Shown piece after piece: positions 1 through 11,700 of a DNA stretch of 64,000 bases; the first letter of the stretch is position 1; each line of letters opens with the position of its first letter. The position numbers and the translations under genes were made by a program. Under the pieces are notes generated by a model. That model was not told where the DNA came from, ran no database searches, and saw nothing but the letters and a program-made list of their open reading frames with translations. The stretch comes from Takifugu bimaculatus (taxonomy: Eukaryota > Chordata > Actinopteri > Tetraodontiformes > Tetraodontidae). The DNA lies in the NCBI GenBank assembly GCA_004026145.2, contig CP034983.1, forward strand, positions 13,549,212-13,613,211, written 5' to 3'.

Positions 1-3000
1 GAGAAAAGAACCTGCTACATTTTTCTCATAAATAGCATGAGCCCCCCAGGAGTTGCTCCCCCAGACATTTCCGTGTTAGGCTCACGTTGTCCTCCGTTCC
101 CAGAGCTTCACTGGAGCTTCAGGACGTGTTAATCTGTCTGCAAAGCTGAAACCAGACGTGGTTACTATTCCTGTCAGGTTAATGGGTCCACGTTGTCAGT
201 CACACAAAACAAACAGGCTGTCCAACACGTCTGGGGGGAAGTAGGAGGAGGGCGGGGGGGGGCACAGGAAAGTTGTTCCCAAGGTCCTCCGCAGTACCTG
301 ACGCGGCGCATTCGCGCTCTCCCAAAGTTTACGCGGAACCCCCAAGACGGGTCACGTGTTTGGGAGTCCTCATCCACCTGTGCCGAGGAGGAACAAGTGG
401 GGGGGAGACAGGTGGAAAACACTTGCTGCAGAAGAAGCTCGTGTTGGTTCTTCGGAACAGAATTAAATCCCCAGTTAAAAGTTTAAAGACCCCTGATACG
501 TGATCACATCTCCGGCGCGCATAAAAATGTACCTAAAGTCCCGCAGAACCTGCCTTTAAAAGTAAAAACACACCCCATTTCCCCGGGGGTATTTCTGTTT
601 CCATTCCAAACGTGAGCAGACATTTTTGCCATGTCTCCTAGTGGGAGGGGGTCACTCATAAGCGGCCACTCGACCTCTCTCCCTGTGTGGCATCGAACCC
701 TGCGCGGCTCACCTCGCCAAAATAGAGCTGGACTCCCCTGAAAGCGCCATGTGCGCCGGCCTCCCTTTCACCCCCGTGTGCACCTGAGTTGTTTTTACCC
801 CCTCCCAGCCGCGGACATGTTGTGAATTTGTCACTATCTCGTGAGGGGCGTGCTGTCAGGGGCCATTTCAGGCGCATAAAAACTTTCCCAGATGGATTTA
901 GCCTGCCAACTTTGTGCATCTCTCAGCAGTGAGATGAATAGGCCGCATGCCTGTTGCTCCCCAGAAATGCCTCTTAGCCTACTAATGAAGACTAATTAAA
1001 ACATGACAAACATGAACCTTTAGAATGTCCCGGATTCACATTATTCTAACCTTGATAATGTTTCATTCTATCTCCAAAGCAGGCATGAAGATCTTTTGAC
1101 GTATTTCCTTGAATATGTGCTCACCTCTCCGCCTCTGAGTCTCCACTAACTGCATTTTTTGCCTCTCTGGATGAATCATGCAAAGGAAAAACCTCGCCCT
1201 GATTTATTCCATTAGCTTTTATGCAGTTATTCCTAATACCCACCTTGATTTTACATTCTGATCCGGGCCGTGATGCACTCTCTAATTTACACTGGGGCAG
1301 ATTTGTTTGGATGGCGTGCATAATGTGGCATCACCCGAGGTTTGGCCTGTCATCTGTACCACTGAGGAAGAGGAGGAATCACCAGGAAGGGCGCATGAGG
1401 CTGTGCCGAGCAACCCTGCTCTTAACAACGATGCTGATGTTTTTAAGCAGATGTAGATGTGACCACAGAAAAATGCCAGAGCGGGACTGAATACATTAAA
1501 AAAGAGCAGATCATTTCAGTTCAGGCAAGAAACAGCCAGAGAAACTGCCATTTGAATGCTGATCTGAGAGGTAATTTGAGCTAAAATGGAGTCCACTCCT
1601 GAGCTAAGCCCACTCAACCCCCATGGCATCCGCTGTAATTCATTATTCCAGGTCAGGGCTGGGAGAGGCAATGATCGAGGGCAGAGGACAGGAGTGGACC
1701 CAGCTCTGGTGTAATGAAGGCTCAGCAGACCTAAACGACCCACACACACACACACACACACACACATCGTTTCATTATATATCACTGGAGAGCAGGACAT
1801 TAATGCCACTGAAGACCTTTTGGCAGAGAAATAAGTGCGTGCGATGGTTTTCCTCCACACTCAATCCATTTCATTGACCTTTTCTATCATGCATGTGACT
1901 CTGCAGCTCACTGCAGTGTGAAATAAATATTCCTGGAATAATATCCCTGGAACTATTTAATAAATTATCTCTCTGAATCTGAATTTCTGTGTGCATCATT
2001 GTTTGTGGAGGGCTTTGAGGGGGCAAAATCTATGCTTAAATACTACGTTCAGCGTGCATCCAAATGCATTTATAATGTGTGTGGGATCAATAGATTACTG
2101 TATTTGTTTTCTCACAGTATCAGAGGGATAAACTTTATTAAAAGTAACTACAAATATCAAGCTTTTCTTGGGAATGTCCAGAGCCTTCGTTGTTGTACCT
2201 CATCCTCCCGCTAGAGGCGCTGAGTCGTCACGGTAATAACAGTTGAGACAACCTGAGAGGATAAACAGTGTCATCTGGTGGTGACAATAGCAATCACTAT
2301 TAAGCAGCGCAGGCCTGTTTCCTGAGCAGAACAAGTGGCTCTAAGCTGTACTTTAATGTTTTCGTGTAAAGTTTATCATGAGCCCTGTCCTGAAAATGTA
2401 AGCTATTATCACTCCAAGATTATTCTTGAAACGAACTGTGATCTACATCTGAAAGAGGACTTATTTGCCTATAAAGACATAAATGCATTCACCGCCCTGG
2501 AGGAAAGATGGTGAAAGTCAACTTAAATCCGCATCTTTTTCCAAAAATGTGACTTTGTGGCCCTGAAAAACAACTTCCCACAACACATATTATTACCTGC
2601 CAATTATTGTGTGAGCAGACAGCACCCAGAGATGCTGACACTAAACAGTCCAGTCTACAGATGGTTGAAGCCAGCCTGTCAGATGGACCCGTGACTGCCT
2701 TTTCGCCTTGAAAGAAGGGCACAGAGAGAGAGGGAGAGAGAGGGGGTGGTCTTTTTTGGCAATACCACGGCACTTTAATGGAGTCTTTCAGTTTGCTGTA
2801 GCAGGAAATGAAAGGAAGTTGAAGCCTGGCCAATTATTCATCCCTGAGAAGAGGAGCAGACTGGAAGAGAAGGCTGAGAGGAGAGGTGGCGTGTGGCGCT
2901 GGATGGTTGTTGGGATAAACAGATAAGAGGAGAGATACATAAATGTATAGAGGGGGTCCCAGAACGAGGGGCTGATGCAGGATACCCACTGACACTGGCC

Positions 3001-3052
3001 CCGTTCCCAGAAATTTCCCCCAGTGCAAAAGGTTAACTGTCAGTCCCCCGCT
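1..3052. other. Non-coding sequence downstream of insig1
   Basis: No ORF here resembles a known protein and no splice-bounded exon chain is apparent. The segment holds a (CA)13 microsatellite (1741-1766), purine-rich GAGAGG tracts around 2700-2900 and 3090-3180, and otherwise unique-looking sequence. Regulatory content cannot be judged without cross-species alignment. Confidence 0.5.
1741..1766. repeat. (CA)13 microsatellite
   Basis: Uninterrupted CA dinucleotide run of 26 bp. Confidence 0.95.
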
Positions 3053-3329
3053 AGGTATAAATAGAAGGCTGCCCTGCAGAAAGGCGTGTTCGGATAGAGG
3101 GGGTAGACTGAAGAGGAGGGGGCAGTTCCTCGCCGACGCACGAGGGGGGGTGAAGGGGGTATAGGAAGAGGAGGGGGTCTTGGAGATAGAAGGAAGATGC
3201 AGCCGGAGACATAATGGCTCTGGAGACTGACAGAAACCTCGGACAAAAGAGCGTCTTCGTCTATTCAGCTGGGCTCCGACAGCAGACACAACGAAACGCC
3301 ACCATCAACACCCCAGAAAGGTCGGTCTA
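3053..3329 (+). promoter_or_regulatory. TATA-like site with a downstream 38-codon ORF, plus strand
   Basis: A strong TATA-box match, TATAAATAG, lies at 3056-3064. About 150 bp downstream, an ATG with G at +4 (3213) opens a 38-codon ORF beginning MALETDRNLGQKSVFVYS and closing at TAG near 3329; a GT follows AAAG close to the stop. I recognise no protein family. It could be the first exon of an unannotated gene running toward insig1, or chance. Confidence 0.2.
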
Positions 3330-3453
3330 GGTCCAACACGGACTGCTTCCGACGCCCCTTAACCCCCCCACCCCCTGAAAAACCCAACAGTTATAGTAAT
3401 TAGACCCTTCAGATGTGTGGACTTAAACCAGGCAGACGTCCCAGTAAGGTGTT

Positions 3454-4912
3454 TTTATTATGACTTAAATCCAAAGTAGCAAAAATGATACACAGCGTAT
3501 ATATCAGACACAAAAAAAAAAAGGTGCTTCAGCACCTCAAAAACAAAAAAAAATAAAGCTTCCAATTCAGTTATCACACCTGAATATGAGCAGATCAACC
3601 CGAAATCATCTGCCACCAAAAAAAAAAAAAAATAATGCTACGAAATGATTTTCTTTTTTGTCTTTTCACAACAGTTTAACACAATAGAGCTTCTTATGTC
3701 GCTTTGTCTGATGAGAGGTATTGGAAAGGCAAGTAATCTCTGACAGAAATAAGAATCACAAAGAAGGATATTATTGCTTTTCTGATGAAGTCTCCACACT
3801 GCATATACCAATGAGTCTGAAAATAATAATAAATAAGGAAGTATAATCTGCTGATGTATACTCTGATTGCACTTATCCTCTAGACCCCAGACTCAATCAC
3901 GCCGGGGGTCTAATACGGAAATAATACCTGTGTGATTACGTAGGAGAGCCGTTATACGTATGAGCGACTGTTATAAAAAAAAGTTATAGTGTCATCAACA
4001 CCACTTTCTATAATACACAGGCAATCACAGATTGCAACTCTTCATAATGTCCGACTCCTTCAAAGACTAGATTTAAAATATATTCACGCGGAATCACACA
4101 GCAAGATGCCTGTCCTACGCGATGGTTAATACCTGCCCGTGACCAGGTGCACTCTGGTTTGACCTCACGTGAAAACGCCGGCAGGAGTTGTGGCGGCGCT
4201 CTCCCGCTACATTCTCTCACATCCGATGCCTTTCGCCTCATACTTGGAAACATCTGAGCCGGTTTTACAGGGAAAACAGTTGTCCCCCCCTCCCCCAGGA
4301 GGGACTGAAATACGCCTATATTGTGCTCTAATGGCAATTCAAGGTGAAGGTTCACCGGTTGGCACCCCTGGACGCCAACCACGTACGCAGGGCGGGAGTG
4401 TGGGACTGTTTCTTTCGAAGCTGGGATGCATCGAGCATCACATTTGGTCTTGGGGACAATCAAAACTTAATTTGGTTCAGGTGGGAACATCTTCCGGGGT
4501 GATTCTACAGTTTCTATAGGAGGGTCAAGACATTTTTTACCCACTCAGGTTTCCCTTTCATAATGGTGTTACAGAAAAGAACAAGACATTGAAACCACCC
4601 TCACATCGTCCCTGCTGGAGCCCAGTTACGGTCACGCCTTCCGTCTTCAGGTTCCATGACAGACATTTCTTCTTGTGTGGAAATAAAACTAGTCAGCACT
4701 TAAACGCAACAGCAAACGCCGTGCCTTCTGCCTGGCGTGAATGAAATCAGGATCTTGAATACGACAGCGGTTGTTTGGCCGTGAGGAGGTGCGGAGGACG
4801 TGGCACGACGGATGAGGGGCATTCGGGATCATGTCGGAACAATGAGCAGTTCGTTTCCTGTCCTTTATGTTCTCCGAGTTCATTTCTGCCTCCGGTTTTA
4901 CTTTCTGCAGCT
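3454..4912 (-). other. insig1: insig1 3' untranslated region with candidate poly(A) signal
   Basis: No further conserved exon is seen after the insig1 stop codon (4915-4913). The first convincing AATAAA on the minus strand is at 3459-3454, which would give a 3'UTR of about 1.45 kb, in line with the long 3'UTRs of vertebrate INSIG1 genes. Short A-runs on the plus strand at about 3510-3640 would be U-rich tracts in the mRNA. The 3' end is inferred from the hexamer alone; ORFs of about 100-150 codons here show no protein-like composition. Confidence 0.4.
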
Positions 4913-7900
4913 TCAGTCCACGTGAGATTTCTCAACGCCACCCTGAGGAGGAAACAGAATCCAGTCAGATAAAACAGGAACCTGCAGATTTCAAAATCAC
5001 CACGGAGACAAAAGTGGAGGCTGACTCGTCTCCCATTTGATAGGTTTGCTCAAATACCCCCTCCCCCAAAAGAGTTAGTAAATTGTTCCTCTATTTATAG
5101 TTTGATTTAAGGGAAACAGATTGTTTCGCCGGATTCAGCTGTGATTTTCAAGAAGAGCTTGACGTTAGCGCCAGTCCTGTGCGGAAATCAATCGTTTACT
5201 GACGCAAATGGGTGTAAAAAAGCACAATTGCGGGTGCGGACTTGTGCCAACATTCCTCGCGCCTTGCCACAAACACAAAAACGACAAGTAGCAAATGACC
5301 CTCTGGCCAGCCGAGTCCCGACTGGCTCTGTTTGTGCCCGCGACTGAGAAAAACAACAGGCCTTAATCTGCTTTCACGCTTTCACTGAGTCAAACTGAGG
5401 GAGTGACGGGAGTCTTACTTTACAGACAGAATGAGGTGAGGCTTCAGGGTAAAAGGCTTAATGGAGACATCAAAGCTGACTTGATGGGATAATTATAAGG
5501 GAGAACAGGAGTGGGGGGGTGGGGGCTTCCAGTACCGTTTTAACCATTTGACAGTATCTGCAACTGCTGCTCAATGGAGTTATTGCAAATAAAGAGATGT
5601 TTTCTGTTATGTAGGTACAGTTAAGAGTGTAGCGATGTGGCACGTCAACATGAATTAGCTAAAACATTCAAAGGATTGCAGCTGCTTAGAGCTAAATTTT
5701 AATCTTAGCAAATCGTACGACAAAAAGGGATGGAGTTGAGCAGCTAATTAAACAGCTAACCCAAAAGCTAAATGCGAAGTTTTATTGTCAAGTGTTACAC
5801 AGATTCATGAGCGTAAAGATTTAAATGTGGGAGACAATTAGCATAAATACAGTCTACAATTGTTCAAAATACTCAACTGGCAGTTGGGGCTGTATCACCA
5901 ATTTCAATTCTAGACTCACCACTGTGATTCATTTAATTAAGGTAAATAAAAATTACCATCGCAAGTTGTCGTCCAATGTTGCCCACAGTCACACCACCGG
6001 AGAAGAATATGCACGGGAGCCAGGAGCGTACATACAGGAAGTCTGGAGACGTATGCCTGGAAAACAGAAATCCCTTTTAAACACACGCCGACCTCGAAAA
6101 TCGAAGGAGAAAAGGCACCTCTAACGAGGACAAAATTAGAAGAAAACAGAACTTCAAGCCCTTCAAACGTACATTATCTTTCCTCATTCTTCACATTCCT
6201 CGCTACTTTCACCCTAAAGTCATCACAGAATGCAGCTGCCTTTTGAACCTCTGCTCAGCAGAGGGCTGCTGATCTGATGACGTCCCACTGAAGTCAGCGG
6301 GGGAGCGACTTAATTGGGCTCCGAGACACAAGGGGATCATTGTCGTGTCTATGTTTTTTTAACAGAAATATAAAAAGGCGGGGAATTTGGCGACATAGTT
6401 AATTTATGCCAGTGCTAGGTACATAATGAATAGCAAAGCTAACATAGTTTTGTTATCGTTGGCACGAGAAACCAGGAACCTGTTGTTGCGCGAGGTGGCA
6501 GCAATTTCCAAAACTATGAAAACTATGACAAAAGTTCCTGCACCTGCACTCGAAAACACTGTTGTCGCACAGAAGGTTCGCTGAAGGTTAACTCACTGGT
6601 AGACTCCGTTGTAGACCAGCAGCTGTGTGAAGACGGTAGCGAGGAAGGCGGTGGTGATGCCCAAACCCAAGCCGCTCCTGGACCGATCGAACGTCCACCA
6701 CAGGCCCAGGGACAAAGCTGCGAGTGTTAGCGAGAGCTGCACGTTGTTGTCAATGTTTAGTTTCTGTTACAGCAGAGTTAAGGCGAAACCTGAACAGCAC
6801 ACCACTGGCAATAAATTACGCCATTAAATATTTGTCTGTGATTAATCTACCCTTGAACATCCTGTTGAATGAGGCTCAACAGTACGTTTACCACGTTTTT
6901 GACTACGACAGCGAGTCTTTCACGAAAGGATACGACACTTGCGTGGTTAATGCCAACGAACACAGCGATGCACCTCATCACGCTGGCCCACTCCCTCTTG
7001 AATTTATGCGGCTCCCCCAAATGACTGTCCAGGCAGGGGTACAGCAGACCGACGACAGCTGTGGAGCAAACAGACGCCAAAACGTTCAAGTTAGCCAGAG
7101 ATATTAGCGCATCAGTTCCGAAACAGGAGTACGGGCTTGAAAAGTGCAAGACACTGTGAGATATTTGAAGGTAGTTTCTGTGAAAGAAACTTAGCATTCA
7201 TGAGCAGCAGGAAGCCAAAGGGAGCAATAAAAGGCTAAATGAGTTCATGACAATCAAGAACTGACAGGTAAAGGTGCCTTGTTCAAACAATAAACGCCTA
7301 AGGAGACGCGTGTTTAAACAGCAGGGCCCGTCGCCACACTTTCGGTTACGTTTCTGCCCTCCAGCAGGGCAATAAAGGAGGAGTCAGAGAGGAAAGGGGC
7401 TTTTTATTTTTTTTTTTTTTAAACTCCTTCGTATTTCCTGGTTCCTTGCCCATAAGGACCGCCCTCTCAGCTCACCCGTTATTACACGGACCAATCAGCG
7501 CACAGATCACCTCGTGTCCGGCTGTTGCAGCCAATCAGAGCTCGGCAGAGCCTACGAGTCCTACAAGCCTTTTTATGTTAAACATAACTCGATTCCAAAA
7601 AACCCAATGAGCGTGTGCGGTTTTAAAACAAGGGTTATATAAAATATTACACAAACAAAGCGCAACACTGAGTAATACGTAACTATCCAAACGGTACCAC
7701 GAACGGTTAGAATTTACTAATAGTTTCTATAGTTTTACAGCTTATTGAGACGTGTGTGTGTGTGATGTACGTCAATCTCAGACCAACAATTCACGAGCGG
7801 CTAATATATCCCAATACTTTAAGCCAAGTGTCCCAGATGTTTACGTTCCTTAAATCCCGAGCAACAAATAAATGGAAACTATAGTCAAACTCTTAGCAAC

Positions 7901-8278
7901 TATTGATAACTCGCTAATAGGCGACTGAACCCTCATCTCCTCACCTGCCCCTGTGCCGCAGCACGGAGGGATCCACCAGGTGGACGAGAACAAAGTTGCC
8001 ATCACCTCCTCGGGGAACAGGGTGACTTTCCTTTGTATCTGCAGCAGATTGAGCACCAGAGCAAGGAACGCCCCGACCGTGAAGAGGACGAGACCCCGGC
8101 GGAGGAGGTTGGCCGCCCGGACGCTGTGCAAGGAGCCGTACGCGGATCTGAGCACCGAGGATATGATGGACATCATCTCTCCGGCTTTGGATGCTAACCA
8201 GTTGGCTCCGGAGGAATGCTTCGCTTCGACCTTTGACGCACAGGAGCAGCTCCAGCAGCGATCCTCCAGGCTGGACAT
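4913..8278 (-). CDS. insig1: Insulin-induced gene 1 protein (INSIG1), 5 coding exons, 251 aa
   Basis: ER multi-pass protein that, with sterol present, holds SCAP/SREBP in the ER and helps degrade HMG-CoA reductase. Coding exons read on the minus strand: 8278-7945, 7058-6934, 6763-6597, 6056-5957 and 4942-4913; together 756 nt with no internal stop. The N-terminus has WSCSCA (residues 9-14) and KAGEM (31-35), typical of INSIG1 rather than INSIG2, which also fixes the start. Core landmarks: LVLNLLQIQ (74-82), WWIPPCCGT (101-109), LYPCLDSHLGEPHKFKREW (117-135), GINHAS (147-152), LWWTFDRSRSG (174-184; the Asp matches the SCAP-contact Asp of human INSIG1), NGVYQ (205-209), SPDFLYVRSWLPCIFFSGG, and NIGRQLAM at the end of exon 4. 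The tail GGVEKSHVD resembles the mammalian GVPEKPHSD. Human INSIG1 is 277 aa, so the N-terminal loop is shorter here. Intron 2 looks U12-type. The residue after NGVYQ is His where Tyr is usual. Confidence 0.95.
6764..6933 (-). other. Probable U12-type (minor spliceosome) intron 2 of insig1
   Basis: On the minus strand the intron starts GTATCCTTT (6933-6925), an exact match to the U12 5' splice-site consensus. Its 3' end carries CCTTAACT (6783-6776), a U12 branch-site match, with the branch A about 14 nt before the terminal AG. Only this donor restores the codon expected after GINHAS. The intron is 170 bp and phase 0. Confidence 0.8.
7485..7545. promoter_or_regulatory. Paired CCAATCA motifs in insig1 intron 1
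   Basis: Two CCAATCAG motifs (near 7492 and 7531) lie about 40 bp apart, with a GATCACCTCG segment between them that partly resembles an SRE. The block is 400-450 bp downstream of coding exon 1. It may be an NF-Y-bound intronic element or an alternative promoter; nothing in the sequence proves activity. Confidence 0.3.
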
Positions 8279-8302
8279 TTGGCACTTTGGGACTGCGTGG
8301 TG

Positions 8303-8314
8303 TTAAAATAGCAT
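8303..8314 (-). other. Three-codon upstream ORF in the insig1 leader
   Basis: ATG CTA TTT TAA lies in frame 36 nt upstream of the insig1 start and ends 24 nt before it. The in-frame stop also shows the insig1 ORF cannot extend upstream on an unspliced transcript. The main ATG has a weak context (C at -3, T at +4), so a leader uORF could matter. Whether it is transcribed is unknown. Confidence 0.4.
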
Positions 8315-8499
8315 GCGTTAATTCGGAGTAGCGGGGTGGGCTTAACACGTCGAGGGAAAAGACCCTTACCTTGATCCCCTGATGTCTGCTCCGAAATGAC
8401 ACCTTCCCGCCTCGTCATTCGCCAAGACGACCCGGGCCAACCTTGCTCTAACCTGTTCCTAACAACGATAACTACGCTCAGCAAGTTTTATTCATATCA

Positions 8500-8700
8500 T
8501 ACGCAGTAGCAACACAGCTAACAGTGCGGTTCCATTCTTCGGCGCAGAGCTCTCTATCGGAGCGGAGCTTCCTCCGCACAAAACATTCACAGCTGTGTCG
8601 GGTGAGACGCCTCCACCAATCACAGCGCGGCGGATGATATGACGTCGCGCCCAAACTCCGCCCCCTCATCCGGAACAGCCGCGCTAAACCGGGAGGCGGA
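8500..8700 (-). promoter_or_regulatory. insig1: Candidate insig1 promoter with CCAAT box and SRE-like site
   Basis: CpG-rich sequence starting about 220 bp upstream of the insig1 start codon. A CCAAT box lies at 8616-8620 (plus strand CCAATCA). About 10 bp away, the minus strand reads TCACCCGAC (8605-8597), close to the sterol-regulatory element TCACNCCAC. SRE sites in SREBP targets usually work beside NF-Y (CCAAT) sites. A GACGTC CRE-like core lies at about 8641-8646. No TATA box was seen. The transcription start is not determined. Confidence 0.5.
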
Positions 8701-11700
8701 AGTGGAAATAGAGGACTACTTTAAGTGGTCGCAAGTCACCCGGAGGATTAAAAGAATAACTTTACCGTCGAGAGCTTATGTCAGGAAAAAAGTAGCGCTT
8801 TTCTCCTCTGTCTGGGTGGGTTTTTACAAGGTTTCTTGACCTCCATTTCAGGTCAGAGGAGGTGGGACCTGGACAGGGGAGTGTGCAGGCCCCCTATATC
8901 TGTCACAGATAATGCAAACGGATAAGGGTCACCACACACTTTCAGAGGCAGACGAAAACATGGAAACATGTTGTGCAAGACGCCGTGTGCCCCCGCCAGG
9001 TGTATGTAGGACAGTCTGATGATAAGCATGTGGTTTTTTTTGGCTGCATACGTGCAGCACTGAGCATGAGAACAAGCACCTGTTAAAATGTGAGGAAAAA
9101 TGATCATCCAGCAAATAATGGGATGTTACACATGTTCATGAGCAATAACCTCCTCAGATTTAAAGAACTACAGTAATTGGCTGTTTGAAGTGGGACCGTG
9201 ATCGACTCGCTTCATGCAAACCCCAAATGAAAATTGATGCCAACAGGAAATTTGGTGACAAGAACAGAAAGCAAATCAGATAGCCAGAGCTTTGGCATAA
9301 TCATATGTGGGCGCCGGCGTTTCGGGCTATTGTGCTCATTTATTTTTTAATTATCTGGCTGCAAAATAGCAAAAACCATTAAATTAGTTTTGCGCCAAAT
9401 GAAGCTGCAATGTTCGGCTCCAAAGCCGAAAACCAGCTGCTCAATTATTCTTCTTTATGGCTGATTTGAGGTTGGAGGGAAAACAAATGCTCCAAATTAC
9501 TTGTAAAATAATCATAATGAAAACAATAGTCAGTTACTACATTCATGGAAATCAATATGGAAATATGGTGAGCGCTCCAGAAGCTGCCGGCAGGGCGTCC
9601 GCAGGAGCCGGAGAGTCACTTTGTCACTCCTGTTTTTGGATTGTGGCAAAACCCTTCATGCTGGCTAAAGTTTGGACTGAATTTCCACACGTTTGTACAA
9701 AAATACGAGGTTCTTTTTCGCTATATTAGCATTAATCATGAGCTGCTGGCCGATATCCGTGAACCTAAAGTGTGATGCTACTCGGAGCAAGTTCTTTTCC
9801 ACCAAAAAAGGAAGATTTGAGCACACGTGGGGGAGGGGAACCATCACGTTCCAGTTCAGCCTAAAGAGTCATATGGTTGCCACGGCGACAGCCACAGGAA
9901 ACAGTGGTGGAGATGAAGGTATTTTGTTCTTCGCCTCTTCTCACATTTAAGTTGAAGAAAAAACTTGCAGCTATTATTTATTATGTGCAGCTTCCAGCAT
10001 GCACATAATAAAACATCTGATTGTGAATTATTTCCAGTCACACCGACTCTAACCCGGCAGTGGCAGCCAAGCGGTGACTCTACCGGAGGTGCATTTTTTA
10101 AAAAATAAATTATTATTAACAAACAAGAGCGTGAAAACATGTCGGAGGGTTGAAGCTTGGCATTGGTGCCGCTCCGTGTTTCCGAGCATTCAGAGGGGGA
10201 TTTTACAAAGACAGCATGTCTTATTGGATGAGGAGCAGAGGAAATTCCACTCCGGAGCCGCCTGAACTGGGCTGTTTTCTTGCGTGTGGCCTCATCGGTG
10301 ACCTCTTTACAAACGTGTTGTCACGGCCCCGGACCCATGTTCAGCGCGCTCCGTGGATAATGACATCAGTCTTATTTACTCTTGCGTAATCTCACCCGGC
10401 CATGTGGCTAGCACAGATAAAACCCAGAGCGTCGTACTTTCAAACCCAGAAGGCGAGGGTGGGGTGGGAGGGGGGTCAGATGGGTGGACCTGAAGCTCAC
10501 AGTCTTCACCCTCACCTCCAGAATTCTCCCAGTAATAGTCCCCCTCACCTCAGGACTAAATGCATATAAAAGCTGGTCTTGGTGTGGAAATGGTTGCCAA
10601 ATCTTCTGGTTTTAACGTGGTTTGTTGCGGCTGATGTGGCGGAAGAGGAAAACTCCCGCAGCGGCGATGCTGAAATATCGCGCAGTAACGAACGAGGAAA
10701 CACTAATCTGCCTGGTAAATAAAGAGATCCTGCAGGTTTGGTGCTGTCAGGCTAATGCGAGGCCGTAATAACCGTGACAATTACATATAGCATATAGCTC
10801 CTAGCAACCGGTAAAGCTGGCACATTGAGGAGGTCTCAGCCGCTGAGGAAGATAAAGTAGGATTCTGCCACTCTCTAAATGAATAGCACATCAAGCGTGT
10901 CGTAGATTAGGCTGTTAGACTGGGAGGGATTGAATTAGAGCCTGCTGGAAACAGGCGGCAAATTGATCCATCAAACCCGAGCTTGACAATTTCACTCCTG
11001 AATCCGAGGCGGAATTATGAAGGGACCCGTCCTAATCCGCCTCCTCTGATTGGCCGATGGTGGCAGCTTCATTCTGTTTGTTCTCCTTTGTTCAGGTGTC
11101 ACAATCGCTGCGTTTTCGGCGCAGATTAATAGAGAATTTATGCACAGGTCATTACAGCGGCTGCCCTTTTTTATCACGTGGTTAATAATCCCGTCTGCGC
11201 CACATTATTCCACCTTATCTCCTCCCTTTTCCCCTCTGTACTGCTGTTCTGATGCATTCTGGGTACTCCCTGGGATGCAGAGTGTCACGCGCCTTAACAA
11301 AGAGTTCCCGTAAACAGCCCAAGGGCGTGGCCCCACTTTGTCCCCAGCCACACAGCTCACCTTTACCTCTCCACAGCAGCCTCATCCTGTTGGACTTCCT
11401 TCATCAACCAGTCCAAACAGCACAGCTGATTTACAATGCAACAATTAGCCACCAAAGTAATGAGGAAGGCTCCAGTGTCACCCCTCCCCCAGATATACGG
11501 TGTATGTTCTCTATGCTAACAGGCCGAGCACGCTTCATCCCACAGCTGCAGCTGTGTTAGCTGCTCGAAATGCTAACATTTAATGCCAGCTCCAGCTGAG
11601 CAGTGAGCTGTGTGGCACTCAGGTTATTCTCTGTCCACTAATCGCTGGACTACAGCACGTCTGGCTCCAGCAAACAGGCCGGGTTGTTCTAGAAGGCTTT

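Noticed and set aside
6935..6940. GTGTCG or GTCGTA as a standard U2 donor, or GCAAGT as a GC donor, for insig1 exon 2
   Set aside because: Each breaks frame or removes expected residues; the adjoining GTATCCTTT fits frame, protein alignment and the U12 consensus.
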